In this document: piece after piece, positions 10,288-20,373 of the stretch
Layout: every line of letters begins with the position of its first letter
Numbering within the stretch: position 1 is the stretch's first letter
Source: Micromonospora musae
Lineage (GTDB): Bacteria > Actinomycetota > Actinomycetes > Mycobacteriales > Micromonosporaceae
Length of the DNA: 64,000 nt
Direction: 5' to 3'
NCBI RefSeq assembly: GCF_003626635.1
Contig: NZ_RAZT01000017.1
Coordinates: 62,001 to 126,000 of the forward strand
The notes under the pieces: generated by a model
What the model was told of the DNA's origin: nothing
The model's input: the letters and a program-made list of their open reading frames with translations, nothing else
Databases searched by the model: none
Position numbers and translations under genes: made by a program

Positions 10288-10436
10288 GGGGTTTCGGCCC
10301 GTGGCTGGCGGTGCTGGCCGTGGTGTTCCTGCTGAGCGCGCTGCGGATGCGGGCACTGGCCACGGCGGTCTCGCTGACGTGGCTCGCCTGGTGTGTCTGG
10401 ACCTGGGTCCGCCCGAGCCGGCGCGGCCCCGGTTGA
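10284..10436 (+). CDS. 50-residue membrane protein
   Basis: A small frame starting with GTG at 10284, overlapping the stop of the 21-residue frame. The product is almost entirely hydrophobic: one helix in LAVLAVVFLLSALRM and a second in TAVSLTWLAWCVWTWV, with a basic end (RPSRRGPG). This looks like a two-helix hairpin membrane protein. It is followed by two hairpins (10468-10482 and 10491-10526). No family recognised. The hydrophobic pattern and overlap with the upstream frame favour a real gene, but the evidence is limited. Confidence 0.5.
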   Translation: MRGFGPWLAVLAVVFLLSALRMRALATAVSLTWLAWCVWTWVRPSRRGPG

Positions 10437-10490
10437 TTCCCGGCACGCGGCGGCCCTGACCGGCCACGGACGCGGGGCGTCCGAGAACGC

Positions 10491-10526
10491 GAACCGGGCC
10501 GGTCGCTCGCGCGGCCGGCCCGGTTC
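10491..10526. terminator. Terminator hairpin between convergent genes
   Basis: Perfect 12-bp stem (GAACCGGGCCGG with its complement at 10515-10526) and 12-nt loop, nine bases from the ahcY stop. A second hairpin, GGACGC/GCGTCC, stands at 10468-10482. There is no strong T run, as is common in high-GC Actinobacteria. The pair can serve both the small membrane gene and ahcY. Confidence 0.75.
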
Positions 10527-10534
10527 CCGTCGGA

Positions 10535-12031
<1,497 letters not shown>

Positions 12032-12409
12032 GGAAGCTCCTGTCGGACGATGTGCTGCGCGACCCTCCACCTTACGCGCGCCGGCATGTGGGCACCCCGG
12101 CCGCCCGCAGACGCGCGGGACGCGGACAGCGCACGGGGCGGTCGGCCGTGAACGGACTTTCCGTCCACCATCCGCCCGCCCCGTGCATCCCCCCGGTTTG
12201 GTTCCCCGCGCGTTCTCGGACCGTCGTCGCGATCACGCTGCGTACTCATAGAGTCACACTGCGCTAGGCCCGCGTCAAGCTATTTCGGGAAAGTCGGACT
12301 TGGAATTCCCGTCGCCGGGCCGCGAACCGTCGTCGAGGTTGCCGACCGGAACCTGTCGACCGCCCGGAGCAGCCCGGTGGACCCGCCCGACGGGTGCCCC
12401 GCCCTGAGG
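12032..12409. other. 378-bp gene-free gap between ahcY and manA
   Basis: Holds the ahcY leader and the region downstream of manA. On the minus strand a TTGACG at about 12275-12280 and an A/T-richer patch near 12245-12255 suggest a promoter roughly 220 bp before ahcY, but the spacing is poor. I looked for the SAH riboswitch core (GAGGAGCGCUGC type) and did not find it. No open frame here has a plausible start with codon bias. No terminator with a clear stem of ten or more base pairs is visible beyond manA. Confidence 0.5.
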
Positions 12410-13573
12410 TCAGCTCACGCCACTCGACGCGACGTACGCCTGACCGGATCCGCTGATCCGCAGCGGCCCGCCGGCCGCGCTGCCGATGGCGGCCTGGCCG
12501 CTCTCCAGCTTCAGCACGCCCGTCCCGTCGTCCACGGTGAGCGGGCCGGTCACGCAGAGCACCACCCGGGGGCCGTCGACCGAGAGCTCCGCCTCCGGCA
12601 CCTCGCCGCCCACGGTCACCCGCTGCAGCGCGAAGTCGTCCACCGGCACCCGCCAGCAGTCCACCCCGGCACCGGCCGGCCGCGCGGCGACCACCGGATC
12701 GTCGAGCACCTCGAAGCGGAGCACCCGCAGCAGCTCGTCGACGTCCACCCGCTTCGGAGTGAGCCCGCCGCGCAACACGTTGTCACTGGCCGCCATGATC
12801 TCCACGCCGGTGCCGCGCAGGTAGGCGTGCAGGTTGCCGGCCGGCATCCAGATCGCCTCGCCGGGCACCAGCCGGACGTGGTTGAGCAGCAACGCCACCA
12901 GCACGCCCGGGTCGGCCGGGTACTCCGCCGCCAGCGACCGGGCCAGATCGGCGTCCGGGCCCTCGGCCGGCGAAGCCACCACCGCGGACACCAGCCCCGC
13001 CCGCTCCTCCTGCGGCCAGGTGAGCAGCGTACGGACCGCCGTGCGAAGCCCCGCCAGGCCGGTACGCAGCGCCGTCACCACCGGCTCCAGCGCCGGTACG
13101 TCGAACGCGGCGAGCGCCCGCGCGGACTCCGCCGGGTCACGGAACCCGCAGAGCGCCTCGAACGGCGAGAGCGCGACCAGCAGCTCCGGCTTGTGGTACG
13201 GGTCGACGTAGTTGCGCTCCCCCACCGGACGTGAGATGTCGGCGGCGTGGCCGGCCCGTGCCTGCTTCGCGTCCGGGTGCGCCTGGAGGCTCAACGCGCC
13301 GTCGGCGGCCAGCACCTTCAGCAGGAACGGCAGCCGGGTGCCGAACCGGTCGACGCCTTTGCGCCCGAGCCAGTGCTCGGGCTCCGCCGCCAGTACGTCG
13401 AGCAGGCTGACCCGCTCGCCGTCCCGCTCGACGGCGGCCGGAGCGCCCGGGTGGGCGCCGAGCCACAGTTCGGCCTCCGGGCCCTCGGTCGGCACCGGGC
13501 GCCCCTGCAGGGCGGCGATGGCCGAACGCGATCCCCAGGCGTAGTCCCGAACAGGGCCGTACAACAGTTCCAC
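12410..13573 (-). CDS. manA: Mannose-6-phosphate isomerase, class I
   Basis: 387-residue zinc enzyme interconverting fructose-6-phosphate and mannose-6-phosphate, the entry step to GDP-mannose. The start VELLYGPVRDYAWGS, the motif AELWLGAHPGAPA, the metal site SLQAHPDAKQA and NYVDPYHKPELLVAL are those of type I phosphomannose isomerases. The GTG at 13573 stands five bases after the stop of the cation-efflux gene and its GGAG overlaps that stop, so the two are coupled. It belongs with the SIS, Trm112-like and manB genes upstream. Same gene order as the mycobacterial manA region. Confidence 0.96.
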   Translation of the reverse strand: MELLYGPVRDYAWGSRSAIAALQGRPVPTEGPEAELWLGAHPGAPAAVERDGERVSLLDVLAAEPEHWLGRKGVDRFGTRLPFLLKVLAADGALSLQAHPDAKQARAGHAADISRPVGERNYVDPYHKPELLVALSPFEALCGFRDPAESARALAAFDVPALEPVVTALRTGLAGLRTAVRTLLTWPQEERAGLVSAVVASPAEGPDADLARSLAAEYPADPGVLVALLLNHVRLVPGEAIWMPAGNLHAYLRGTGVEIMAASDNVLRGGLTPKRVDVDELLRVLRFEVLDDPVVAARPAGAGVDCWRVPVDDFALQRVTVGGEVPEAELSVDGPRVVLCVTGPLTVDDGTGVLKLESGQAAIGSAAGGPLRISGSGQAYVASSGVS

Positions 13574-13578
13574 GTGTT

Positions 13579-14586
13579 TCAGCTCCCCGGCCGTTCGGCC
13601 GTCTCGTCCGCCGCATCCTGTGTCGGCGGTGCCGCGGTGGGCGCGGCGGACCCGGTGCCCGCCCGCTCGGCCGCGGCACTGTAGATGTCCGGCTCGAGGT
13701 AGATGACCCGGGCGATCGGCACGGCCGCGCGGATCCGCGCCTCGACGGCGTTGATCCCGCGCGCCACCTCCTCAGCGGTGTCGCAGGCCATGACGGCGAC
13801 CTTCGCGGCCACCATCAGCTCCTCCGGGCCGAGGTAGAGCGTCTTCATGTGGATGATCCGCTCGACCTCGGGACCCTCGGTCACGGCCCGCTCGATGGCG
13901 GCAAGGTCGTGCGACTCGGCACCCTCACCGAGCAGCAGGCTCTTCGTCTCGATGGCGAGGACGACGGCGATGGTGACCAGCAGGATGCCGATCATCGCGG
14001 TGCCCAGCGCGTCCCAGCGGCCGTTCTCGGTCACCAGGGTCATGCTCACGCCGAAGAGCGCGAAGAGCAGACCGATCAGCGCGCCGAAGTCCTCCAGCAG
14101 CACCACAGGCAGCTCCGGCGCCTTGGCGCGGCGGATGAACTTGACCCAGGACTGGTTGCCCCGGAGCTGGTTGGACTCCTTGATGGCCGTGCGGAAGGAG
14201 AACGACTCCAACGTGATCGCGATGAGCAGCACGCCGATCGGCACCCAGTGGTACTTGGTGATCGCCTCCGGGTGCTCGTACTTGTGGTAGGCCTCGTAGA
14301 GCGCGAAGAGACCACCGACGCTGAACAGCACGATGGAGACGATGAACGCGTAGATGTAGCGCTCCCGGCCGTAGCCGAACGGGTGCTGCGGGGTGGCTTC
14401 CCGCTTGGCCCGCTTCCCGCCGAGCAGCAGCAGCCCCTGGTTGCCCGAGTCGGCCACCGAGTGGATCGACTCGGCCAGCATCGACGACGATCCGGTCAGC
14501 GCGAACGCGATGAACTTCGTGATGGCGATACCGACATTGGCCAGCAGGGCGGCGATGATCGCCTTCGTCCCGCCTTCGGCGCTCAC
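13579..14586 (-). CDS. Cation diffusion facilitator family transporter
   Basis: 335-residue CDF protein, probably a Zn/Mn/Fe-proton antiporter in the cell membrane. The N-terminal half carries the first metal-site helix ESIHSVADSGNQGLLL (with HSVAD in place of the usual HxxxD pattern), the GYGRERYIYAF loop, and the helix VLLEDFGALIGLLFA with the second acidic pair. The C-terminal cytoplasmic ferredoxin-like domain (ERIIHMKTLYLGPEELMVAAKV) follows. The sequence resembles the SLC30A9-like subfamily. GTG start. It lies inside the mannose gene run, coupled to manA; a manganese or zinc supply role for ManA is possible but inferred. Confidence 0.92.
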   Translation of the reverse strand: MSAEGGTKAIIAALLANVGIAITKFIAFALTGSSSMLAESIHSVADSGNQGLLLLGGKRAKREATPQHPFGYGRERYIYAFIVSIVLFSVGGLFALYEAYHKYEHPEAITKYHWVPIGVLLIAITLESFSFRTAIKESNQLRGNQSWVKFIRRAKAPELPVVLLEDFGALIGLLFALFGVSMTLVTENGRWDALGTAMIGILLVTIAVVLAIETKSLLLGEGAESHDLAAIERAVTEGPEVERIIHMKTLYLGPEELMVAAKVAVMACDTAEEVARGINAVEARIRAAVPIARVIYLEPDIYSAAAERAGTGSAAPTAAPPTQDAADETAERPGS

Positions 14587-14734
14587 GCCGCCGCTCCGCT
14601 CCGCCGGGCGACACCGTGAGCCGCGACCGCACCGAGCCGGATGCTCCGCTCACCGCGTACGCTCACGCCACCGCTCGGCTCCGCCGCGCGAGGCCGCCGG
14701 CCACGGGAGTCCCGCGCCGACCACCAACGTCCGA

Positions 14735-15931
14735 TCACTGGTTCGACAGCTCCTTCATCTCGGTGATGGCCGGTACCGCCATCGGGTCCAGCCCGTGGGC
14801 CAGCGCCAGGTAGATCGAGGCGAAATCCGGGACCGCGGTGAGCGAGGCGAGCCGCTCCAACGCGGAGCCCCCCTCGGCCGTCACCACGTCACAGCGAACG
14901 CCTCGGCGCTCCGCGAGGGTCTGCACCGCCTCGGCGCGTCGCTCCTCCACGGCGAGCGGTTCGTCGGTGTCGTCCTCCGCGTTCAGCCCGCCGTCGCGCA
15001 GCAGCACCAGCCGCAGCCGGGTGCCGTCGTCGCTCTCCTCGTCCGGGTCGGCGAAGATGTCCCGCTCGCCCTCCGCGAGGCCGCCGAAGACTCCGTCGAG
15101 CAGGCCCACCCGGCCCCGCCCGGCCTCGCCCAGCGCCCCGGTCACCACCGGGTACCGGGCGTTTGCCGAGAGGGTGTCGCCGAACCGGCGCGCCGCGACG
15201 GTGGCCAGCGGCGACGAGCCCCAGACGATCGGGATCGACCCGGCGAGCCCCAGCGCCAGCGACTTGGCCGGGTTGACGAAGGATTCGGCGGTGGGCCGGC
15301 AACGGTCGGCGTCCGCGTCGAGCCGGGCCGCGGTCTCGGCCAGGTCCGCCTCGTTGACCTTGACCAGCCCGAGCGTACGCGCGGCGAGCAGCACCGGAAC
15401 GGTGAGCGCCCAGAGGCTGGCCCGGGCCGGGGCACGCCGGGGTACCGGAATGAACGGCGCGCGCGCCCGCTCGGCGACCGACTGGAGCTGCGAGTCGGGC
15501 GCACCGACCGCGACCAGCCGGGCGCCACGCCGGTGCGCCGCCTCGGCAGCGCCCAACGCCTCCGGGCTACGGCCGGAGGCGCTCACGGCGATGACCACGT
15601 CGGCCGCGCCCACCCAGCCCGGCACGCCCGCGCTGCGGTGCGCGATCACCGGCACCGGGCAGCGCGGTCCGGCGACCGTGGCGAGCACGTCGCCGGTGCG
15701 GCCGGCGGTGCCGATGCCCGCGATGACCACCGCGCGCGGCCGCCCCTCGTCGGCGAGCACGGAGAGGTTCGCCTCGGCGGCGAGCGCGGCCGACTCACGG
15801 ACCTGCGCACCCGCCGCGGCTGTGTGCCGCAGCATGCCGCCCGGGTCGCGCTCGGAGAGCGCGTCGGCGTCGTCGAGCAGCGCCTCGTCGGCTTCCCGGT
15901 GACCACTGACTCCGGCGGTACCGTCGATCAC
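14735..15931 (-). CDS. SIS domain protein (ManB/phosphosugar isomerase-like)
   Basis: 398-residue protein with two SIS (sugar isomerase) modules: AVVIAGIGTAGRTGDVLATV near residue 70, VIAVSASGRSPEALGAAE near 115 and IPIVWGSSPLATVAARRFG near 230. It resembles the bifunctional phosphoglucose/phosphomannose isomerase family, and homologues in mycobacteria lie between manA and manB. The starting GTG overlaps the TGA of the Trm112-like gene. It could isomerise or sense a phosphosugar of the mannose route; whether it is catalytic is not shown. Family assignment is good, substrate open. Confidence 0.85.
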   Translation of the reverse strand: MIDGTAGVSGHREADEALLDDADALSERDPGGMLRHTAAAGAQVRESAALAAEANLSVLADEGRPRAVVIAGIGTAGRTGDVLATVAGPRCPVPVIAHRSAGVPGWVGAADVVIAVSASGRSPEALGAAEAAHRRGARLVAVGAPDSQLQSVAERARAPFIPVPRRAPARASLWALTVPVLLAARTLGLVKVNEADLAETAARLDADADRCRPTAESFVNPAKSLALGLAGSIPIVWGSSPLATVAARRFGDTLSANARYPVVTGALGEAGRGRVGLLDGVFGGLAEGERDIFADPDEESDDGTRLRLVLLRDGGLNAEDDTDEPLAVEERRAEAVQTLAERRGVRCDVVTAEGGSALERLASLTAVPDFASIYLALAHGLDPMAVPAITEMKELSNQ

Positions 15932-16113
15932 GACTGCTGCCCCGGTCCGCCGCGCGCCTCGTCGAGCAGGAGCACCGGCACGTCGTCGCGGACCTCGAAG
16001 ATCCGGCCGCACTCGGTGCAGGTCAGCGTCTGCGCCTGCGCGTCGTAGTTCAGCGGTGCGTGGTGCGTGTCCGGGCAGGCGAGTATCTCGAGCAACTGCG
16101 GATCCAGGGCCAC
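15928..16113 (-). CDS. Trm112-family small zinc-ribbon protein
   Basis: 61-residue protein of the Trm112/UPF0434 family. The motif LLEILACPDTHH, then LTCTECGRIFEVRDDVPVLLLDEA, gives one CPxxH and one CxxC cluster, a degenerate zinc ribbon. In eukaryotes and archaea Trm112 activates methyltransferases; the bacterial role is not established. GTG start at 16113; stop overlaps the SIS gene start, so they are translationally coupled. This tiny gene accompanies manB/SIS genes widely in Actinobacteria. Confidence 0.93.
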   Translation of the reverse strand: MALDPQLLEILACPDTHHAPLNYDAQAQTLTCTECGRIFEVRDDVPVLLLDEARGGPGQQS

Positions 16114-16143
16114 GGCGCGGCTCCTTCCACGTGTGCGGCGTGA

Positions 16144-16162
16144 CCGTCGGCGGTGCCGACGG
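16144..16162. terminator. Hairpin between manB and Trm112-like gene
   Basis: CCGTCGGC and GCCGACGG enclose a 3-nt loop: a perfect 8-bp stem 12 bp past the manB stop and 30 bp before the next start. It may partly end transcription or protect mRNA ends. No T run, so the strength is uncertain. Confidence 0.55.
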
Positions 16163-16173
16163 CGCAGGCGATC

Positions 16174-17559
16174 TTATCGGCGAACCCGGTCGAGCACCTC
16201 GTCGCGGAGGGAGATCATCCGATCCCGGCTCGGTGCCTCGACGTTCAGCCGCAGCAGCGGCTCGGTGTTGGACGCGCGCAGGTTGAACCACGCGCCGTCG
16301 GGGAAGCGCAGGGTCAAGCCGTCCAGGTCGTCGGCGACGGCGTCCGGGTACGCGCCGCGTACGTCGGCCATCGCCGCGGCCTGGTCCGCCACGGTGGAGT
16401 TGATCTCACCGCTGGCGACGTACCGCTCGTACTCGCCGGCCAGCACCGAGAGCGGCAGCGACTGCTCGCCGAGCGCGGCCAGGGTGTGCATGGCGGCGAG
16501 CATCCCGGTGTCGGCGAACCAGAAGTCCCGGAAGTAGTAGTGCGCGGAGTGCTCACCGCCGAAGACGGCGTTGGTGCGGGCCATCTCCGCCTTGATGAAG
16601 GAGTGACCGACCCGCGCCACCACCGGCTCCCCGCCGTGCTCGCGGATGATCTCCGGCACCGCACGGGAGGTGATCAAACCGTGGATCACGGTGGCGCCCG
16701 GGTACTTGCCGAGCTCCCGCGCCGCGACCAGCGCGGTGATCGCGGACGGCGAGACCGGCTCGCCCCGCTCGTCCACCACGAAGCACCGGTCGGCGTCACC
16801 GTCGAAGGCGAGCCCGATGTCCGCTCCGTGCTTCACCACCGCGCGCTGGAGGTCCACCAGGTTGGCCGGGTCCAGCGGGTTGGCCTCGTGGTTGGGGAAG
16901 CTGCCGTCGAGCTCGAAGTAGAGCGGCACGATCTCCAACGGCAGCCCCGGCAGCACGGCGGCACCGAGCACGCTCGGCACGGTGTGACCGGCCATGCCGT
17001 TGCCCGCGTCGACCACCACCTTCAGCGGCCGGATCTCCGACAGGTCGACGAGCTTGCGTAGGTACGCCCCGTACCCCGGCAGCATGTCCCGCCGCTCCAC
17101 GGCACGCGTCGGCTCCCCGGCCGGCCGGGGCTCCTCCTTGTCCAGCAGCGCCTGCGCCCGGTCGCGGATCTCGGCGAGCCCGCTGTCCTGTCCGATCGGG
17201 CGGGCACCGGCGCGGCACATCTTGATCCCGTTGTACCGCGCCGGGTTGTGGCTGGCGGTGAACATCGCCCCGGGCAGGTCCAGCGAGCCGGCGGCGAAGT
17301 AGAGCATGTCGGTAGACGCGAGGCCGATCTCGATGACCGAGCGCCCCTCCGCGCGTACCCCGGCGGCGAACGCGGCGGCCAGGCCGGGCGAGGTGGCGCG
17401 CATGTCGTATCCGATCACGACGGCGTCGCCCGGCTCGTCGGTGGCGTTCAGCAGCTGGACGAACGCGGCGCCGAGAGCCTCGGCGGCCCGTTCGTCCCAC
17501 TGGTCAGGCACCGTCCCGCGGACGTCGTACGCCTTCACGATCTGGGACAGATCAGACAC
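16174..17559 (-). CDS. manB: Phosphomannomutase/phosphoglucomutase
   Basis: 461-residue alpha-D-phosphohexomutase converting mannose-6-P to mannose-1-P. All four family landmarks are present: the phosphoserine loop FTASHNPARYNGIK near residue 110, the Mg site FDGDADRCF near 260, the sugar-binding GGEHSAHYYFRD near 345 and the phosphate-binding RASNTEPLLRLNVEA near 435. I used the GTG at 17559 (VSDLSQIVKAYDVRG) because GAGGAG stands about 9 nt upstream; an earlier ATG would include that site. With manA in this window and manC at 55.5 kb, a full route to GDP-mannose exists. Named after the mycobacterial gene. Confidence 0.96.
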   Translation of the reverse strand: MSDLSQIVKAYDVRGTVPDQWDERAAEALGAAFVQLLNATDEPGDAVVIGYDMRATSPGLAAAFAAGVRAEGRSVIEIGLASTDMLYFAAGSLDLPGAMFTASHNPARYNGIKMCRAGARPIGQDSGLAEIRDRAQALLDKEEPRPAGEPTRAVERRDMLPGYGAYLRKLVDLSEIRPLKVVVDAGNGMAGHTVPSVLGAAVLPGLPLEIVPLYFELDGSFPNHEANPLDPANLVDLQRAVVKHGADIGLAFDGDADRCFVVDERGEPVSPSAITALVAARELGKYPGATVIHGLITSRAVPEIIREHGGEPVVARVGHSFIKAEMARTNAVFGGEHSAHYYFRDFWFADTGMLAAMHTLAALGEQSLPLSVLAGEYERYVASGEINSTVADQAAAMADVRGAYPDAVADDLDGLTLRFPDGAWFNLRASNTEPLLRLNVEAPSRDRMISLRDEVLDRVRR

Positions 17560-17628
17560 CAGTTCACTCCTCGGCCTCAGGTCGTCACGCAACCCTGAGC
17601 GTATCGGAGGGCACCGGTCGAGCCTTGG

Positions 17629-18669
17629 TCAGTCGGGCAGCCTGGGCATGAGGACGGTGTGTTCGCCACCCGGCGCGGGCATCGACGGCGCGCTCTGAGG
17701 GTCGTTGCCGGCCCGCTGCCCGGGAACCGGTTGGGTCCGGTCCGGCTCGGCGGCCGGGCGGGCGCCGTAGACGGCGCCGCCCGAGGGCCGCTGCGCGGGC
17801 GCGCCGTAGACGGCGCCACCGGCGGGCGACTGCCCGTACACCTGGCCGGGACGTGCCGGCGCGCCGCCCCCGGCGCGGTAGGTGGTGCCACCCGGGTAGC
17901 CCGCCGCCATGACCGGCTCGTCGACGGACGACTTGTCCTGCCGGGACCGGCGAACCAGCAACCCGATCAGCAGCGCCCCGAGGGCGACCAGGCCCAGACC
18001 GATGAACATGATCGGGGACATACCGGAGGACTCCTTGGACTTGTCGGTCGTGCTCGGTCCGGTCGGCGCCGCCAGCGCCGCCGGAGTCGAACCAGCTTCT
18101 GTGGTGGCCTCGGTGGCCACCGGCGTCGGACTCGGCGACGGCTTCTTCGACGGAGTGGGTGACGCCGTCACCCGCGAACCCTCCACCCGCGCCGAATCCG
18201 AGTCCCGGCCCAGCGTCCGGCCGGTGGCGTTGGTGGCCTCGCCGGTCACGCTGAGCCGCCCGCCCGGTGCTCCGGCCACGAAGGCGACCCGGTAACGAAC
18301 CGTGATGCCCTTGCCCCGGCAGAGCGTCGGCTTCGCCGGTGCGGTCGGCGTCGTGCTCACCGCGCCGCCACCGCCGTTGACAGGCACCGGAAACCAGCGC
18401 CCACCGTAGTTGACCTGGACCTTCACCTGGTCCGCCGCAAGGCCGTCCAGCCGCAGCCCGAGCGTCGTACGCAGCAGCACGCAACCGTCGCTGCGCTTGC
18501 GCACCTCGACGTTCACACCCTGGGCCGAGCCGCCGGCCCGGAAGCTGCTGGCCGCCCCCACCCGCACCGAGTCGTCATCGGCCAACGCCGGCGACCCGCC
18601 GAGCAGCACCAGGCCACCGAGCACCGCGCCGACCGTCGCGAACCGCGCCACGTGCCGCCGTACTGCCAT
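17629..18669 (-). CDS. Secreted, membrane-anchored protein of unknown function
   Basis: 346 residues. A signal peptide (basic start, core VGAVLGGLVLLGGSPALA, cleavage near residue 27) precedes an extracellular region with two Cys, a Thr/Pro/Ser/Lys-rich linker (about 170-215), one membrane helix (MFIGLGLVALGALLIGLLV, about 220-240) and a 105-residue cytoplasmic tail with GGAVYGA repeats. The topology is that of a wall-spanning sensor or anchor. The ATG at 18669 was preferred over the GTG two codons earlier because GAGGTGAT lies just before it. Not recognised as a named family. It is the first gene of the proposed accessory block. Confidence 0.85.
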   Translation of the reverse strand: MAVRRHVARFATVGAVLGGLVLLGGSPALADDDSVRVGAASSFRAGGSAQGVNVEVRKRSDGCVLLRTTLGLRLDGLAADQVKVQVNYGGRWFPVPVNGGGGAVSTTPTAPAKPTLCRGKGITVRYRVAFVAGAPGGRLSVTGEATNATGRTLGRDSDSARVEGSRVTASPTPSKKPSPSPTPVATEATTEAGSTPAALAAPTGPSTTDKSKESSGMSPIMFIGLGLVALGALLIGLLVRRSRQDKSSVDEPVMAAGYPGGTTYRAGGGAPARPGQVYGQSPAGGAVYGAPAQRPSGGAVYGARPAAEPDRTQPVPGQRAGNDPQSAPSMPAPGGEHTVLMPRLPD

Positions 18670-18880
18670 GATCACCTCGCCGTTCGCTCCGGGTAAGGGC
18701 CCGCGTCAGGCTACTACCGCCCCACCTGGCGCACTGGTCATAGAGCGGCCCAGATGTGCGCCGCATTACCTTCGCCAGCGCCTCCGCCCCTGGTCACGCC
18801 GCCGACCGGAAGCCATCCGAACGGCGGCGACACGCGACGTCCAGCGCGTGGCACGGTGGCTTGTGCCGTGTGGAGGCGGG

Positions 18881-19585
18881 TCAGCCTGTCGCGGGTGGTG
18901 CCGTGGCTTGCGCCGCGATGAGGGTGTCCCGGCAGAGCCGGTCGGCGGTCCGGGTGGTCTCGGGCAGCCGGTAACGCGGGGTCAACGCGAGCACCTGGGC
19001 GGCGGCGTTCTCCAGGCTCATCCGGTGGCCGACGCTGACGAAGACCGGCTTCACCCCGGCACGCGTCCGCAGCACCCGACCCACCACCTCACCCCCGTCC
19101 CGCAGCGCCGACCACGCGCCCCGCTCGACGGCCGGCGGCACCCAGTCACCGACCAGCGGCGTCTTGCCGACCCCGATCGCCGGCAGGCCGGTCACCACCC
19201 CGAGGTGACAGGCGAGCCCGAACCGGCGCGGGTGGGCGAACCCGTGCCCGTCACAGACCAGCAGCTCCGGCCGGGTGTTCAACCGGTCCAGCGCGGCGAG
19301 CAGCGCGGGCAGCTCCCGGAACGCGAACAGGCCCGGGACGTACCCGAACGCGGGCCGGCCGACGCTCACGGCCTGGTCGAGCACCGCGAGCGTACGGGTG
19401 TCGAGCACCGTCACCGCAGCCGCCAGCAGGTCACCGCTCTCGGCGTACGCGACGTCGAGCCCGGCCACCGTCGCGGGCTCGGCCGGACCGGGCCCCACGA
19501 GGTCCACCCGCGACCGCAACTCCTCCTGGACGGCCACCGCCTCGGCCACACTGGCCGGTGTGGCCGCCGCTCCCGGCACGCTCAT
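18881..19585 (-). CDS. nfi: Endonuclease V (deoxyinosine 3'-endonuclease)
   Basis: 234-residue DNA-repair nuclease that nicks near deaminated adenine (inosine). Recognisable motifs: TVAGLDVAYAE with the first catalytic Asp near residue 44, the substrate wedge region RPAFGYVPGLFAFRELP near 80, LLVCDGHGFAHPRRFGLACH with the second Asp near 112, GVGKTPLVGDW, KPVFVSVGHRMSL and the C-terminal YRLPETTRTAD. The ATG at 19585 follows a GGGGGAGGG. Adjacent to a DinB-type protein; no operon link is clear because a repeat separates them. Given nearby deaminase-like toxin genes, its inosine repair activity is an interesting coincidence, nothing more. Confidence 0.95.
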   Translation of the reverse strand: MSVPGAAATPASVAEAVAVQEELRSRVDLVGPGPAEPATVAGLDVAYAESGDLLAAAVTVLDTRTLAVLDQAVSVGRPAFGYVPGLFAFRELPALLAALDRLNTRPELLVCDGHGFAHPRRFGLACHLGVVTGLPAIGVGKTPLVGDWVPPAVERGAWSALRDGGEVVGRVLRTRAGVKPVFVSVGHRMSLENAAAQVLALTPRYRLPETTRTADRLCRDTLIAAQATAPPATG

Positions 19586-19628
19586 CGCCCTCCCCCGTGG
19601 CGCCCGCGCCGCACACCCCCGGCCGCCC

Positions 19629-19694
19629 TTGATCGACACGACTTCCAGGAAGTCGGGCGATCATCCCGCCCTCGACAGCCCGACTTCAATGATC
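19629..19694. repeat. Palindrome-rich intergenic repeat
   Basis: A perfect palindrome GACTTCC-A-GGAAGTC at 19640-19654 is flanked by TTGATCGAC and GGGCGATCAT, with a third CCCGACTTC copy at 19679-19687. I associate this kind of 'TTGATCGAC...GACTTCC' unit with dispersed intergenic repeats of Micromonospora. It fills most of the 156-bp gap between the DinB and endonuclease V genes. Confidence 0.6.
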
Positions 19695-19741
19695 TCGAGT
19701 GGATCACTCTCCACCTGGGCCGCAGCTCGGACCGGCCGCAC

Positions 19742-20332
19742 CTACTGCCCGATTCGACCGTCGATCAGCTCGCGGAGCAGGTCGGCGTGCCCGTTGTGCC
19801 GCGCGTACTCCTCGATCATGTGCACCAGCAGCTCACGCAGGGAGATGGTCTCGCCGTCGCGCATGCGGCCCAGGACAGAGAGGTCGGGCGAGCGCTCCAC
19901 CAGCCGCTCGGCGAACTCCACCTCGGCACGCCAGTCCCGCCACGCCTCCTCGACCACATCGGGCTCCGCTATCGCCCCGTTGAAGTCGGCGTCCCGGTCG
20001 TTCTCCGTGCGGTAGACGGGCGGCACGTCCTCGCCGGCCATCACCCGGCGGAACCAGCCCCGCTCCACCTCGGCCATGTGCCGGACCAGGCCGAGCAGCG
20101 ACAGCGTCGACGGCGGCACGGCCCGGCGGGCCAACTGCTCGGCGTCGAGATCCGCGCACTTCAGCTCCAGAGTGAGCCGCTGATCGCGCAGGTACTGGAC
20201 GAGGACCGTCCGCTCATCGTCGAAGCCGCCCTCGGAACGGGGGTCCGCGTCGGGGTGGACGAACATGTTCGACCAGGCGAAGCCCTGAGCGGGGAGATCC
20301 TCAGGCTTGCCGGTGGCGGGCGAGTCAGACAT
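19742..20332 (-). CDS. DinB family protein (DUF664 type)
   Basis: 196-residue four-helix-bundle protein of the DinB/YfiT superfamily. The metal-ligand histidines are in LVRHMAEVERGW (near residue 103) and in LVHMIEEYARHNGHADLL (near 170-180), the layout of DUF664 members. Such proteins are metal-dependent thiol transferases, in Actinobacteria usually for mycothiol or bacillithiol detoxification. The ATG at 20332 gives an N-terminus (MSDSPATGKPEDLP) without strong conservation; no good ribosome-binding site is visible. It follows the toxin and immunity genes by 41 bp, so it may be cotranscribed with them, but its role there is unknown. Confidence 0.88.
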   Translation of the reverse strand: MSDSPATGKPEDLPAQGFAWSNMFVHPDADPRSEGGFDDERTVLVQYLRDQRLTLELKCADLDAEQLARRAVPPSTLSLLGLVRHMAEVERGWFRRVMAGEDVPPVYRTENDRDADFNGAIAEPDVVEEAWRDWRAEVEFAERLVERSPDLSVLGRMRDGETISLRELLVHMIEEYARHNGHADLLRELIDGRIGQ

Positions 20333-20373
20333 ACCGCGACACTCTTGCACCGCCACCGCCCTTCGCAAGCGGT

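Noticed and set aside
12100..12250. SAH riboswitch upstream of ahcY
   Set aside because: The conserved core sequence and pseudoknot partner were not found in the leader.
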